From assembly GCF_022662535.1 (NCBI RefSeq), contig NZ_JAKQYM010000003.1:186001-250000 (forward strand): a stretch of 64,000 bases of DNA, in the 5' to 3' direction. Positions 39,001 through 47,747 of this stretch are shown one piece after another. A program made the translations under genes and the position numbers. Source of the DNA: Polaribacter marinus. Lineage in GTDB: Bacteria > Bacteroidota > Bacteroidia > Flavobacteriales > Flavobacteriaceae. Below the pieces are notes generated by a model. That model saw only the letters and a list, made by a program, of their open reading frames with translations. It searched no databases and was not told where the DNA came from. Each line of letters opens with the position of its first letter. The stretch's first letter is position 1.

Positions 39001-40023
39001 ATGAATGAGAACTTGAATCCTGAAAACGACAACTTATCAACTGAAGATTTAGATGTAGAAAAAAAATTACGTCCACTTTCTTTTGAAGATTTTACAGGAC
39101 AAGATCAAGCAATTGATAACTTAAAGATTTTTGTTGAAGCTGCTAATCAAAGAGATGAAGCTTTAGATCATACATTATTTCATGGTCCTCCTGGTTTAGG
39201 AAAAACAACGTTAGCTCATATTTTAGCAAATGAATTACAAGTTGGAATTAAAGTAACCTCAGGACCGGTTTTAGACAAACCAGGAGATTTAGCAGGTTTG
39301 TTAACGAATCTTGATGAAAGGGATGTCTTATTTATTGATGAAATTCATCGTTTAAGCCCAATTGTAGAAGAGTATTTATATTCTGCAATGGAAGATTATA
39401 AAATTGATATTATGATTGAGTCTGGCCCCAATGCTAGGACTGTTCAAATCAATTTAGAACCTTTTACCTTAATTGGAGCAACAACCCGATCTGGTTTGCT
39501 TACAGCGCCAATGAGAGCTCGTTTTGGAATCAGTAGCAGATTGCATTACTACAAAACAGAATTACTTACAACTATTATTCAAAGAAGTGCCTTTATTTTA
39601 AAAGTTCCTATCTCTATGGAAGCTGCAATTGAAATTGCAGGAAGAAGTAGAGGAACTCCAAGAATTGCAAATGCCTTACTACGTAGAGTTAGAGATTTTG
39701 CGCAAATAAAAGGAGATGGAAGCATTACTATAGAAATTGCAAAATATGCTTTAAAAGCATTAAATGTAGATGCGCATGGTTTAGATGAAATGGATAATAA
39801 AATATTAGCAACCATTATTGATAAGTTTAAAGGAGGTCCTGTTGGTATTAGCACAATAGCTACAGCCGTTAGTGAAAATACTGAAACCATAGAAGAAGTA
39901 TATGAACCTTTTTTAATTCAACAAGGGTTTATTATGAGAACACCAAGAGGAAGAGAGGTTACCGAATTGGCTTATAAACACCTAGGAAGAACAAAAGAAA
40001 AAAATCAAGGAGAATTATTTTAA
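39001..40023 (+). CDS. ruvB: Holliday junction branch migration ATPase RuvB
   Basis: AAA+ motor that, with RuvA, moves Holliday junctions. I chose the ATG at 39001 (MNENLNPEN) rather than 38944, since the earlier start would lie in the terminator/promoter region; the 340-residue product is the normal RuvB length. Walker A is GPPGLGKTT (62-70), Walker B is DEIHR, and the sensor and C-terminal winged helix ([27 protein letters not shown]) are complete. The sulP gene follows after three bases. Confidence 0.96.
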   Translation: MNENLNPENDNLSTEDLDVEKKLRPLSFEDFTGQDQAIDNLKIFVEAANQRDEALDHTLFHGPPGLGKTTLAHILANELQVGIKVTSGPVLDKPGDLAGLLTNLDERDVLFIDEIHRLSPIVEEYLYSAMEDYKIDIMIESGPNARTVQINLEPFTLIGATTRSGLLTAPMRARFGISSRLHYYKTELLTTIIQRSAFILKVPISMEAAIEIAGRSRGTPRIANALLRRVRDFAQIKGDGSITIEIAKYALKALNVDAHGLDEMDNKILATIIDKFKGGPVGISTIATAVSENTETIEEVYEPFLIQQGFIMRTPRGREVTELAYKHLGRTKEKNQGELF

Positions 40024-40026
40024 AAG

Positions 40027-41754
40027 ATGAATATTAAAAAAATAATACCAATCTTAGAATGGTTACCTAACTATAAAAAAAATCTTTTTAGAGGAGATTT
40101 AGTTGCTGGTATTACTGTTAGTATTATTTTAATTCCACAAGGAATAGCCTATGCTTTAATTGCAGGTTTACCTCCAATTTATGGATTGTATTGTGCGCTA
40201 ATGCCACAAGTTATTTATGCTATTTTTGGATCATCAAAACAAGTAGCAATTGGACCTGTAGCCATGGATAGTTTAATTGTAGCAACAGGTGTTTCTACAA
40301 TGGCTTTAGCAGGTTCTGATAGTTATATTTCTATTGCTATTTTATTGGCGTTAATGGTTGGGACCATTCAATTTATTTTAGGAATTTTTAGTTTAGGGTT
40401 TATTGTTAATTTTTTATCTAGACCAGTTATTACAGGATTTACATCTGCTGTGGCATTAATTATTGGACTTAATCAATTTAGAAATTTATTAGGTGTAGAT
40501 TTTATTCAAAGCGATCAAATTCACGTTATAGTTGAAGATATTTGGCGTCAAATTTTAAGATTTAACGGGCATACGACTACTATAGGTGTAATATCTATGT
40601 TTATTATTATAGTATTTAGAAAAATTAATAAGAAAATTCCAAATGCACTTATTGTTGTTGTTCTTGGTATTGTTTCCATGAAATATTTTGGAAATAGTTT
40701 TTCAGATGTGTCTATTGTAAAAGATATTCCTTCAGGTTTACCTAAATTTGGAATTCCAGAATTCGATTTAGAACAAATAAAACAATTGTTACCCATTGCT
40801 CTAACTTTAGTAATGGTAGGTTACTTAGAAACCATTTCTATAGGAAAATCTTTAGAAGCCAAACAAGATGAATATAGAATAAGACCAAATCAAGAATTAA
40901 TTGCTTTAGGATTAGGAAATATGGTAGGATCATTATTCAAAGCATATCCTACTACTTCAAGTTTTTCTCGTTCTGCAATAAATCAAGAAAGCGGCGCAAA
41001 AACGGGAATGGCAGCATTAGTTTCTGTAGTAATGGTGATGATAACCTTACTTTTTTTAACGCCCCTTTTTTACCATTTGCCAAAAACAGTTTTAGCTGCA
41101 ATCATTATCGTAGCAGTTTTTGGTTTGATAAATTTTAAAGAAGCAGCTTTTTTATGGAAAGCAAATATTTTAGATTTTTGGTTAATGATTGCTACTTTTC
41201 TAGGAACACTTTTTTTTGGAATTGAGTACGGAATCATAGTTGGTGTAGGTTTGTCATTAGTTGTTTTAATATTTAGAACTTCAAGACCTTATGTAACTGA
41301 ATTAGGAAAAGTTCCAGATTCTAATTTTTACAGAAATAAAAATCGTTTTGAAGAAGTAATTATTGAAGATGATATTTTAGTGTTTAGGTTTGATGCACAA
41401 TTATTTTATGCAAATTCGAATTATTTTAGAGATAATTTAGACGAAATGGCAGCTAAAAAAGGAAAGGCATTAAAATTGATTGTATTAGACGCAGAGAGTA
41501 TTAATAGAGTAGATAGTACAGGTGTAGAAATGTTAAAAGAACGCATTAAGTACTATAAGAAAAAAGGAGTAGTTTTTTATTTTGCGGGAGTTAAAGGACC
41601 AGTAAGAGATGATTTTTTTAGAAGTGGAATTTTAGATATTATAGGTATCAATCACTTCTTTATGAAAGTAAATCAAGCTGTTAGATTTTATAAAACAGGA
41701 GATAGAAAACATCAAGAAAAGTATGCAAAATATATACATCAAGCATACAAATAA
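40027..41754 (+). CDS. SulP-family anion transporter with STAS domain
   Basis: The 575-residue inner-membrane transporter of the SLC26/SulP family begins with the conserved LRGDLVAGITV-like segment (FRGDLVAGITVSIILIPQG) and has about 10-14 membrane helices, then a cytoplasmic STAS domain (about 450-560; VLDAESINRVDSTGVEMLKER). Substrates of the family include sulfate, bicarbonate and other anions. The downstream rhodanese genes hint at sulfur compounds, but the substrate is not shown by the sequence. It probably shares a transcript with ruvB. Confidence 0.88.
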   Translation: MNIKKIIPILEWLPNYKKNLFRGDLVAGITVSIILIPQGIAYALIAGLPPIYGLYCALMPQVIYAIFGSSKQVAIGPVAMDSLIVATGVSTMALAGSDSYISIAILLALMVGTIQFILGIFSLGFIVNFLSRPVITGFTSAVALIIGLNQFRNLLGVDFIQSDQIHVIVEDIWRQILRFNGHTTTIGVISMFIIIVFRKINKKIPNALIVVVLGIVSMKYFGNSFSDVSIVKDIPSGLPKFGIPEFDLEQIKQLLPIALTLVMVGYLETISIGKSLEAKQDEYRIRPNQELIALGLGNMVGSLFKAYPTTSSFSRSAINQESGAKTGMAALVSVVMVMITLLFLTPLFYHLPKTVLAAIIIVAVFGLINFKEAAFLWKANILDFWLMIATFLGTLFFGIEYGIIVGVGLSLVVLIFRTSRPYVTELGKVPDSNFYRNKNRFEEVIIEDDILVFRFDAQLFYANSNYFRDNLDEMAAKKGKALKLIVLDAESINRVDSTGVEMLKERIKYYKKKGVVFYFAGVKGPVRDDFFRSGILDIIGINHFFMKVNQAVRFYKTGDRKHQEKYAKYIHQAYK

Positions 41755-41836
41755 TTATAAATGTTACTGATAAATATCATTTTAAATATATGGTTTATAA
41801 TGTTTTTTTGAAGTTTAAAAATAGAGAAATTAAAGC

Positions 41837-43246
41837 ATGATAATAGAACAAATTTACACAGGTTGTTTAGCACAGGGAGCCTATTATATAGAAAGTAAAG
41901 GTGAAGTAGCAATTATAGATCCATTAAGAGAAGTGCAAGATTATATTGACAAAGCTAGCAAGAGCAATGCAAAAATAAAATATATTTTTGAAACCCACTT
42001 TCATGCAGATTTTGTTAGTGGTCATGTAACACTAGCAGAAAAAACAGGTGCAGAAATTGTATATGGCCCAACAGCTAAAACAAGTTTCGAAGCAATTATA
42101 GCAGAAGATCAACAAGTTTTTAATGTTGGTGATTTAACAATAACAGTATTACACACTCCAGGACATACAATGGAAAGTTCTTGTTATTTGCTGAAAAATA
42201 AAGAAGGAAAAGACCTTGCTATTTTTAGTGGAGATACACTTTTTCTAGGAGATGTTGGAAGACCCGATTTAGCACAAAAAGGAGATATCACAGAAAAAGA
42301 TTTAGCCGGATTTTTATATGAAAGTTTACGCAATAAAGTAATGACCTTAGCAGACGATGTTATTGTTTATCCTGCACATGGCGCAGGTTCTGCTTGTGGT
42401 AAAAACCTAAGTAAAGAAACTGTAGGAACTATTGGAGATCAAAAGAAAACCAATTATGCGCTAAGAGCAGACATGACTAAAGAAGAATTTATTAAAGAAG
42501 TTACAGATGGTTTATTACCTCCTCCTGCATATTTTCCGTTAAATGTTAAAATGAATAAAGAAGGTTATAAGTCAATTGATGAAATTATTAAGAACAGTGC
42601 AAGAGCATTGTCGGTTTTAGATTTTGAATTGATTGCTAATGAAACGGATGCTATTATTTTAGACGTTCGTCATCAATCAGAATTTATAAAAGGATTTATT
42701 CCACAATCAATTTTTATTGGGTTAGGAGGCACATTTGCACCATGGGTTGGCGCTTTAATAAAAGATGTGACACAACCAATTTTATTAGTAACCCCTTTAG
42801 GAGAAGAAGAAACAACTATAACTCGTTTGTCTAGAGTTGGTTTTGATAATGTATTGGGTTATTTAGATGGGAGTTTCGATTCTTGGAAGAAAGCAAATAA
42901 AGAAGTGGATACTTTAGAATCTGTTTCTGCAATTGTTTTAGAAGAAAAAATAAGAGAAAACGCAGTTGTTTTTGATGTTAGAAAACCTGGAGAATATACT
43001 AGTGAACACATAGAAGTTGCAGAAAATACACCTTTAGATTTTCTAAACAATCATATTTCTGAATTTCCTAAAAAAGGAGATTTTTATGTGCATTGTGCTG
43101 GTGGTTATCGTTCTGTAATTGCATCGTCAATTTTAAAAGCTCGTGGATTTCATAACGTAATAGATGTTGCTGGGGGTTATGACGAAATAAAAAAAACCAA
43201 TATCAAAAGAACAGCAACAGTTTGTCCGTCAACTTTAAAATCATAA
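41837..43246 (+). CDS. metallo-beta-lactamase / rhodanese fusion (persulfide dioxygenase-like)
   Basis: Residues 1 to about 230 are an MBL-fold hydrolase of the ETHE1 type, with THFHADFVSGH supplying the metal histidines, plus HTPGHT and FSGDTLFLGDVGRPD. Two rhodanese domains follow (about 260-360 and 370-465). The first has VTPLGEEE where the catalytic cysteine loop should be, so it is probably inactive; the second has HCAGGYRS, an intact loop. Such fusions oxidise glutathione or other persulfides to sulfite and handle the sulfur. 469 residues; the next gene starts after one base. Confidence 0.87.
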   Translation: MIIEQIYTGCLAQGAYYIESKGEVAIIDPLREVQDYIDKASKSNAKIKYIFETHFHADFVSGHVTLAEKTGAEIVYGPTAKTSFEAIIAEDQQVFNVGDLTITVLHTPGHTMESSCYLLKNKEGKDLAIFSGDTLFLGDVGRPDLAQKGDITEKDLAGFLYESLRNKVMTLADDVIVYPAHGAGSACGKNLSKETVGTIGDQKKTNYALRADMTKEEFIKEVTDGLLPPPAYFPLNVKMNKEGYKSIDEIIKNSARALSVLDFELIANETDAIILDVRHQSEFIKGFIPQSIFIGLGGTFAPWVGALIKDVTQPILLVTPLGEEETTITRLSRVGFDNVLGYLDGSFDSWKKANKEVDTLESVSAIVLEEKIRENAVVFDVRKPGEYTSEHIEVAENTPLDFLNNHISEFPKKGDFYVHCAGGYRSVIASSILKARGFHNVIDVAGGYDEIKKTNIKRTATVCPSTLKS

Positions 43247-43247
43247 A

Positions 43248-43613
43248 ATGAAAAAAGTAATAACTTGTTTTTTCTTGAGTTTGTTTTTTATCTCATGTGG
43301 TAATTCTCAAGAAATAAAATCGATAACAACATCAGAATTAAAAGATTTATTGGCGAAAGAAAAAATACAACTAATAGATGTTAGAACGCCAAAAGAAACG
43401 AAACAAGGGTTTATAGAAACAGCTTTGTTTGCAAATTTTTATAGTGATAGTTTTTATACAGATGCTACAAAACAAATAGATAAAAACAAAGTGGTTTATT
43501 TGTATTGTAGAAGCGGAAGCAGAAGTTTAAAAGCATCCAAAATGTTGCAAGAAAAAGGCTATAAAATTGTTAATGTTTTAGGAGGTTATAATAAATGGAA
43601 GCAAGAAAACTAA
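43248..43613 (+). CDS. rhodanese-domain lipoprotein
   Basis: The 121 residues start with a lipoprotein signal, lipobox FISCGN (Cys about 17). The rest is a single rhodanese domain with LIDVRTPKE and the active loop YCRSGSRSL, containing the catalytic cysteine. The lipid anchor points to the periplasm. Coupled to the MBL-rhodanese gene by a one-base gap, so the pair likely moves sulfane sulfur between periplasm and cytoplasm; this role is inferred. Confidence 0.87.
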   Translation: MKKVITCFFLSLFFISCGNSQEIKSITTSELKDLLAKEKIQLIDVRTPKETKQGFIETALFANFYSDSFYTDATKQIDKNKVVYLYCRSGSRSLKASKMLQEKGYKIVNVLGGYNKWKQEN

Positions 43614-43634
43614 TCACACTATAAGATATTATAT

Positions 43635-43668
43635 AAAAAAAACCTGAGGAATTTTCTTCAGGTTTTTT
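43635..43668. terminator. bidirectional terminator between rhodanese and hydrolase genes
   Basis: AAAAAACCTGA and TCAGGTTTTTT enclose a loop of about ten bases. It separates convergent genes. Confidence 0.87.
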
Positions 43669-43670
43669 GT

Positions 43671-44600
43671 TTACTTAAGTTTAGGTGTTTTATCGTTTAT
43701 AAAATAATCTAAAACCTTATTGTATTCATTTGAAGCGTTTATATATGGAAAATGACCTTCATTATGAAAGGTGTAAACTTTTGCATTTAGATACAACTCT
43801 TTTATCTCTTTTCTTAATTTTTTAGGTATTAAAGGATCGTTATCAGATTCTATAATAAGTTTAGAAATCTGTTTATATTTATTTTCTGTAGAATTAATTG
43901 TAAACGGATCTACAACTACTTTAAACCTATTTATAAAACTCTTTTTAGAAAAGGGTAACGAAGGTAAAAAACAAGCTAAAAGCGTATCGTTTTTTGCGGC
44001 TGGTAGCAGTTTATCTTTTAATGTTTTGTCTCCTAATTTAGAGATTACAATTTCTGGTAAAAAAGGAATAATTTTACTTTTTAATAAATTATCTTTTAGT
44101 AAATCTTCATTTGGTGGAAAAGTATTTCCAAACACAACTTTTTCAACTCTTTCTGGGATTGATTTTAAAATGTATTGTGTAATATATCCTCCCATAGAAG
44201 TTCCGACAGCAATAAACTTATCAACTTTTTCTTCCTTTAAAATCGACTTAATTCCTGCTAAAGCATCATTTAAATTATCAATTTCATCTGGTAAGGTATA
44301 GGTAATAATTTTAAAATCATTTTCAAAATAGTTTATTTGTTGCCACCACAAATCATAAGCGCCTCCCATTCCGTGTAAAAAAACAATTGTTTTTGTTCCT
44401 TTTCCTGTTGATAAATATTGCCAGGAAACGGAATTAACAGTTATCTTTTTTGTTTTTCTGTTTTGAAATTCTCTTAAGGTTTTTGAAGCTATATCATTCT
44501 TTTTATAGTGTTCAAAAAAATTAGATTGAGGAGCAGATATATTATATAATATGAAAAGACCAATTATAGAAATAAGTAGAAATAGAGTTTTTTTTCTCAT
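43671..44600 (-). CDS. alpha/beta hydrolase with N-terminal membrane anchor
   Basis: The 309 residues have a hydrophobic N-terminal segment (about 4-20, LFLLISIIGLFILYNI) that serves as signal or anchor. The fold is shown by VFLHGMGGAYDLWW (oxyanion region), the nucleophile elbow VGTSMGGYI (Ser about 146), the acid in IIESDNDPLIP and the histidine in HNEGHFPYI. Substrate unknown; it may be an esterase or lipase acting outside the cytoplasm. Confidence 0.85.
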   Translation of the reverse strand: MRKKTLFLLISIIGLFILYNISAPQSNFFEHYKKNDIASKTLREFQNRKTKKITVNSVSWQYLSTGKGTKTIVFLHGMGGAYDLWWQQINYFENDFKIITYTLPDEIDNLNDALAGIKSILKEEKVDKFIAVGTSMGGYITQYILKSIPERVEKVVFGNTFPPNEDLLKDNLLKSKIIPFLPEIVISKLGDKTLKDKLLPAAKNDTLLACFLPSLPFSKKSFINRFKVVVDPFTINSTENKYKQISKLIIESDNDPLIPKKLRKEIKELYLNAKVYTFHNEGHFPYINASNEYNKVLDYFINDKTPKLK

Positions 44601-44659
44601 TGATAAGATTTTAAAATAAAAGTCTCAGTACTTTTTGTGAAAGTCTAAGTTAATTTATT

Positions 44660-44851
44660 TTAAATAAATAAGTTGCAATCATCACAATTTTTAACTTCTC
44701 CATAATAGGTTTCTCTATATTTATGAATTGTTTTGATAGGGAAACCTAAAACATATTTTTTGATATAGGTAACTCTAGAATTTAAGGTTCCCATTGCAGA
44801 TGAATAATATTTTTCGTGTTTTGTGTTTCTTTTAAATTTAATTATTTTCAT
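44660..44851 (-). CDS. small hypothetical protein (63 aa)
   Basis: I take MKIIKFKRN at 44851 as the start, since the longer in-frame reading from 44944 begins in a region with no coding look. The 63-residue product is basic (many Lys/Arg, Tyr), with no membrane segment, and ends ...NCDDCNLFI with a CxxC pair. Not recognised. It lies 102 bases after another micro-ORF on the same strand (44954-45058), and both may be read from the promoter at 45069-45076. Confidence 0.5.
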   Translation of the reverse strand: MKIIKFKRNTKHEKYYSSAMGTLNSRVTYIKKYVLGFPIKTIHKYRETYYGEVKNCDDCNLFI

Positions 44852-44953
44852 AATATTAGTTTTTGGGAATGCATATAAATACACTCCAATGATTGTTTTT
44901 AGAATAAATAATGTGAAGTAAAAAGTTTTGCAGAAAAAGTGCAAAAATAGTAG

Positions 44954-45058
44954 CTAGAAAGCTGGAGGAATAAATTTATCAGACTGATTTTTGAAGACAC
45001 TAAAACCAAAGTTATAGATTCTAGTATTTCGATTTTGATAAATTGTAGATGTTTTCAT
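44954..45058 (-). CDS. micro-ORF (34 aa), unknown
   Basis: An ORF of 34 codons plus stop, starting MKTSTIYQNRNTRIYNFG and ending SDKFIPPAF. It directly follows a TAnnTTTG element. Its composition (Asn, Tyr, Phe, Lys, no low-complexity) looks like a real peptide, but I do not recognise it. The 300 bases between 44851 and 45152 hold only this ORF, the promoter and the TonB-gene terminator. Confidence 0.4.
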   Translation of the reverse strand: MKTSTIYQNRNTRIYNFGFSVFKNQSDKFIPPAF

Positions 45059-45068
45059 AGATGCCAAA

Positions 45069-45076
45069 AGTACAAA
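45069..45076 (-). promoter_or_regulatory. -7 element upstream of the micro-ORF
   Basis: On the minus strand TACTTTTG matches TAnnTTTG, about 10 bases before the ATG at 45058. It lies at the edge of the TonB-gene terminator. A -33 box is not clear. Confidence 0.4.
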
Positions 45077-45113
45077 AAATAAGCCATTTTTGCTAAAAAA
45101 TGGCTTATTTTTA
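45074..45113 (-). terminator. terminator after the TonB receptor gene
   Basis: AATAAGCCATTTTT and AAAAATGGCTTATT form a long stem with a short loop and T-rich flanks, 40 bases after the stop codon at 45152. Confidence 0.85.
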
Positions 45114-45151
45114 TTGTTTTTGACTTAAAAAGGACTATAAATGAAGTTTTT

Positions 45152-47494
45152 TTAAAATTTCAATGTAGCTCCAATTAAGAAGTTTCTTGTGGCTTGTGGA
45201 TAATAACCAGCGCCATCTATAGTTGTTGTGTTTCCTGGAGTAGACCAAGTGTCATCATATGTGTAATAGTAACCTCTATCTACATATTTTTTGTTGAATA
45301 TGTTGTTTACTAAAGCAGAAAACACAATAGATTTAAAAATCTTATTTGGTGTTATTTCATAAACAACATTTAAATCAGAAGTAAAAAAACTTTTTAAAAT
45401 ATCATCTTTAGAAATTTTACTACTATAATTACTCATATACTGTTTTCCTACAAATTTAGATAAAAATGAAATTTGTAAATTTTCTTTTGGCTGATAAACA
45501 AAAATGTTTCCAAGAACAACATCAGGAGAGAAAGATAAATTCGTGTTTCCTAAGTTTTGTAATTTCCCATCAATTTGAGCAAAAAAATCTTTATTTTTAT
45601 TTGTACTAAAAGCAGCATTAGGTTTTATAGAAAATTTATCAGATAAAGTAATATCTGCATCTATTTCTAGACCTAACCGATAACTGTTACCAGAAGTAGC
45701 TCTTATAGGTGCACCAACACCATCTATGGCACCTGTTAATACCAATTGATTTTTATAATTCATATAATAAATATTGGTATTTAATTTGATGTTTTCTTTC
45801 TTTAAACGCCAACCAAATTCTAAATCATTTAAAGTTTCAGGAGTTGTTACTCCTCCTTCAAAATCATTTCTATTTGGTTCTCTATTTGCTACGGCAAAAG
45901 AAGTGTATAAATTATTATCTTGGTTAATTCTATATGTTAAACCAAATTTTGGATTAAAAAAATTAAAGTTTGTATCTACATCGATAGGTACTATTTTAGA
46001 GGTAATCCCTTTTGTTTGATAATTTACAAATCGCCCTTGTACATCTGCATAAGCAGAAAGCTTTGCGTTAATTTCAAAAGTAGCTTTTGCAAAAATCGAA
46101 AAATCTATTTTTTTTGCATCAGAAAAATAATAACGATCTCTTATGTTTACGTTTGGAGCTAAGTCTTCTCCCCAAATTACTTCACCAAAATGATTTCCAG
46201 AATAATTAGAATATGAAATTCCAGTAATAAAATTTAGTTTTTCTGTTTTGTAATTTGTGTTGAAATTTACAACGTAAAAATTGTTGTCTAACCAACGTCT
46301 TACAATTACGTCTGTACCATCAATAATTAAATTATTGTAATCGGCAGCATCTCTATCTTCTTTGTACTGCTCAAAAAAACCTGAACCTTTTGTGTAGTTT
46401 AAGCCTAAGTTTGTAGACCAGTTTTCGTTTAGTTTTTCATTCCAATGCAATTGATAATGGTTTTGGTCATAATCATCGACTTCATTCTCGTAAGTATATG
46501 GGTTTTGCCTTCTGTTTTCTTTTAATTGATTAGCTGTTAAGCCTTCCCAAGCTTGGTAGGTTTTTTCTTTTCCTCCAAAAGTAATCGCTTTAATCAACGT
46601 ATTTTCATCGGAATAACTTCCTTGTAAATAGTAAGATTTTAAATCAGAATAAGCTCTGTCTACATAACCATCAGAATAAATGTTAGACAAACGTCCTGCA
46701 ATTTCTATATGATCATTTATTTTTCCTGTACTAAATTTTACAGTGTGTTTTCTTGTAGCATATGAACCAAATGAATTTGATATTTCTGCAGAAGCTTCAT
46801 CAGAAACTGCATCGGTTAAAATATTTAAACTTGCGCCAAAAGCACCTGAACCGTTGGTTGATGTTCCAACTCCTCGTTGCAATTGTAAGTTCTGAGTAGA
46901 AGAAGCAAAATCACTTAAGTTTACCCAAAAAGAACCATGACTTTCTGCGTCGTTATATGGAATTCCATTAACAGTTACATTGATTCGTTCTCCGTTAGAA
47001 CCACGTACGCTCATGTAAGTGTAACCAACGCCTGCACCAGCATCGGATGATGAAACTACAGAAGGCATATAGTTTAGCAGAATAGGAATATCTTGACCTA
47101 AATTACGTTTTGAGATTTCCTTTTTAGATAAGTTAGAAAACGTAACAGGAACATCTGCATTTACACGAACCGCAGAAACTAAAACCTCTTCTAAAATAGT
47201 TGAATTTGTTTCTAAAGAAAAAGTAATATCTTCATTTTTTGTTAATGAAATTTCTTTCGAAACGGTCTTGTAACCTAGAAAAGATACTTTAATAGTGTAG
47301 TTTCCTTTTGTAAGGTTTAGTGTGAATATCCCTTGAAAATCAGAGGAAGTTCCTTTTGTACTTTCTTTTACCAAAATAGTAGCTCCTGGTAAAGGTTCAT
47401 TGTTTTCATTTACTACTTTTCCTTTAAGTGTAAATGTCTGGGCGTTTGCAAGTAAGCTTACAAACAAGAATAAAAAAATGGTAATTTTTTTCAT
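45152..47494 (-). CDS. TonB-dependent outer-membrane receptor, probable thiamin transporter
   Basis: The 780-residue protein has a signal peptide (about 1-18), a carboxypeptidase-regulatory-like domain (about 20-98; TLKGKVVNENNEPLPGATI), a plug domain (about 120-225; YMSVRGSNGERINVTVNGIPYNDAESHGSFW in part), and a 22-strand type beta-barrel ending in aromatic ...FLIGATLKF. The gene is preceded by a TPP riboswitch, so the substrate is most likely thiamin or a precursor or phosphate ester; this is the standard reading for TPP-controlled receptors in Bacteroidetes. Single gene with its own terminator. Confidence 0.88.
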   Translation of the reverse strand: MKKITIFLFLFVSLLANAQTFTLKGKVVNENNEPLPGATILVKESTKGTSSDFQGIFTLNLTKGNYTIKVSFLGYKTVSKEISLTKNEDITFSLETNSTILEEVLVSAVRVNADVPVTFSNLSKKEISKRNLGQDIPILLNYMPSVVSSSDAGAGVGYTYMSVRGSNGERINVTVNGIPYNDAESHGSFWVNLSDFASSTQNLQLQRGVGTSTNGSGAFGASLNILTDAVSDEASAEISNSFGSYATRKHTVKFSTGKINDHIEIAGRLSNIYSDGYVDRAYSDLKSYYLQGSYSDENTLIKAITFGGKEKTYQAWEGLTANQLKENRRQNPYTYENEVDDYDQNHYQLHWNEKLNENWSTNLGLNYTKGSGFFEQYKEDRDAADYNNLIIDGTDVIVRRWLDNNFYVVNFNTNYKTEKLNFITGISYSNYSGNHFGEVIWGEDLAPNVNIRDRYYFSDAKKIDFSIFAKATFEINAKLSAYADVQGRFVNYQTKGITSKIVPIDVDTNFNFFNPKFGLTYRINQDNNLYTSFAVANREPNRNDFEGGVTTPETLNDLEFGWRLKKENIKLNTNIYYMNYKNQLVLTGAIDGVGAPIRATSGNSYRLGLEIDADITLSDKFSIKPNAAFSTNKNKDFFAQIDGKLQNLGNTNLSFSPDVVLGNIFVYQPKENLQISFLSKFVGKQYMSNYSSKISKDDILKSFFTSDLNVVYEITPNKIFKSIVFSALVNNIFNKKYVDRGYYYTYDDTWSTPGNTTTIDGAGYYPQATRNFLIGATLKF

Positions 47495-47561
47495 TTTAAA
47501 AAAATTAAAACGAATAAAAAGAGGTAATTATTCTTGTGATTAATATTGAATAATTAGTTAT

Positions 47562-47583
47562 ATAGCATCAATTTTGATACTAT
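47562..47583 (-). other. hairpin after the TPP aptamer
   Basis: ATAGCATCA (47562-47570) and TGATACTAT (47575-47583) form a 9-bp stem with a 4-base loop and one G-U pair in the minus-strand RNA. It directly follows the aptamer, has no U run, and could be part of the switching structure. Confidence 0.4.
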
Positions 47584-47586
47584 TAT

Positions 47587-47660
47587 TTCCCTAAACAGCA
47601 TTACCTGTTCTAGGTTCATTGGGTATGATCTCAGCCTTTTAAAGCACCCCTTTATGAGAA
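47587..47660 (-). promoter_or_regulatory. TPP riboswitch (THI element)
   Basis: Reading the minus strand: GGGGTGC, then AGGCTGAGA, TACCC, GAACCTAGAACAGGTAATGC and TTTAGGGA. These are the conserved blocks of the thiamin pyrophosphate aptamer. The closing stem is TTCTC (complement of 47656-47660) with GGGAA (complement of 47587-47591). The aptamer starts within a few bases of the predicted transcription start. TPP binding is expected to lower expression of the TonB receptor; the expression platform is not a plain terminator. Confidence 0.95.
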
Positions 47661-47665
47661 CGGTG

Positions 47666-47673
47666 CAAATGTA
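47666..47673 (-). promoter_or_regulatory. -7 element of the riboswitch-TonB transcript
   Basis: TACATTTG on the minus strand fits TAnnTTTG and predicts transcription starting near 47660, right at the aptamer. Confidence 0.55.
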
Positions 47674-47715
47674 ATTTGGATTTTTGAATTAGAAAACAAC
47701 TAAATCATTTTTTTG

Positions 47716-47723
47716 TAGATTTG
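47716..47723 (+). promoter_or_regulatory. -7 element of the NTF2-like gene
   Basis: TAGATTTG fits TAnnTTTG and lies 24 bases before the ATG at 47748. It is divergent from the riboswitch promoter, which is only about 45 bases away. Confidence 0.5.
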
Positions 47724-47747
47724 ATTTTTAACTTAAAAAAATATAAG

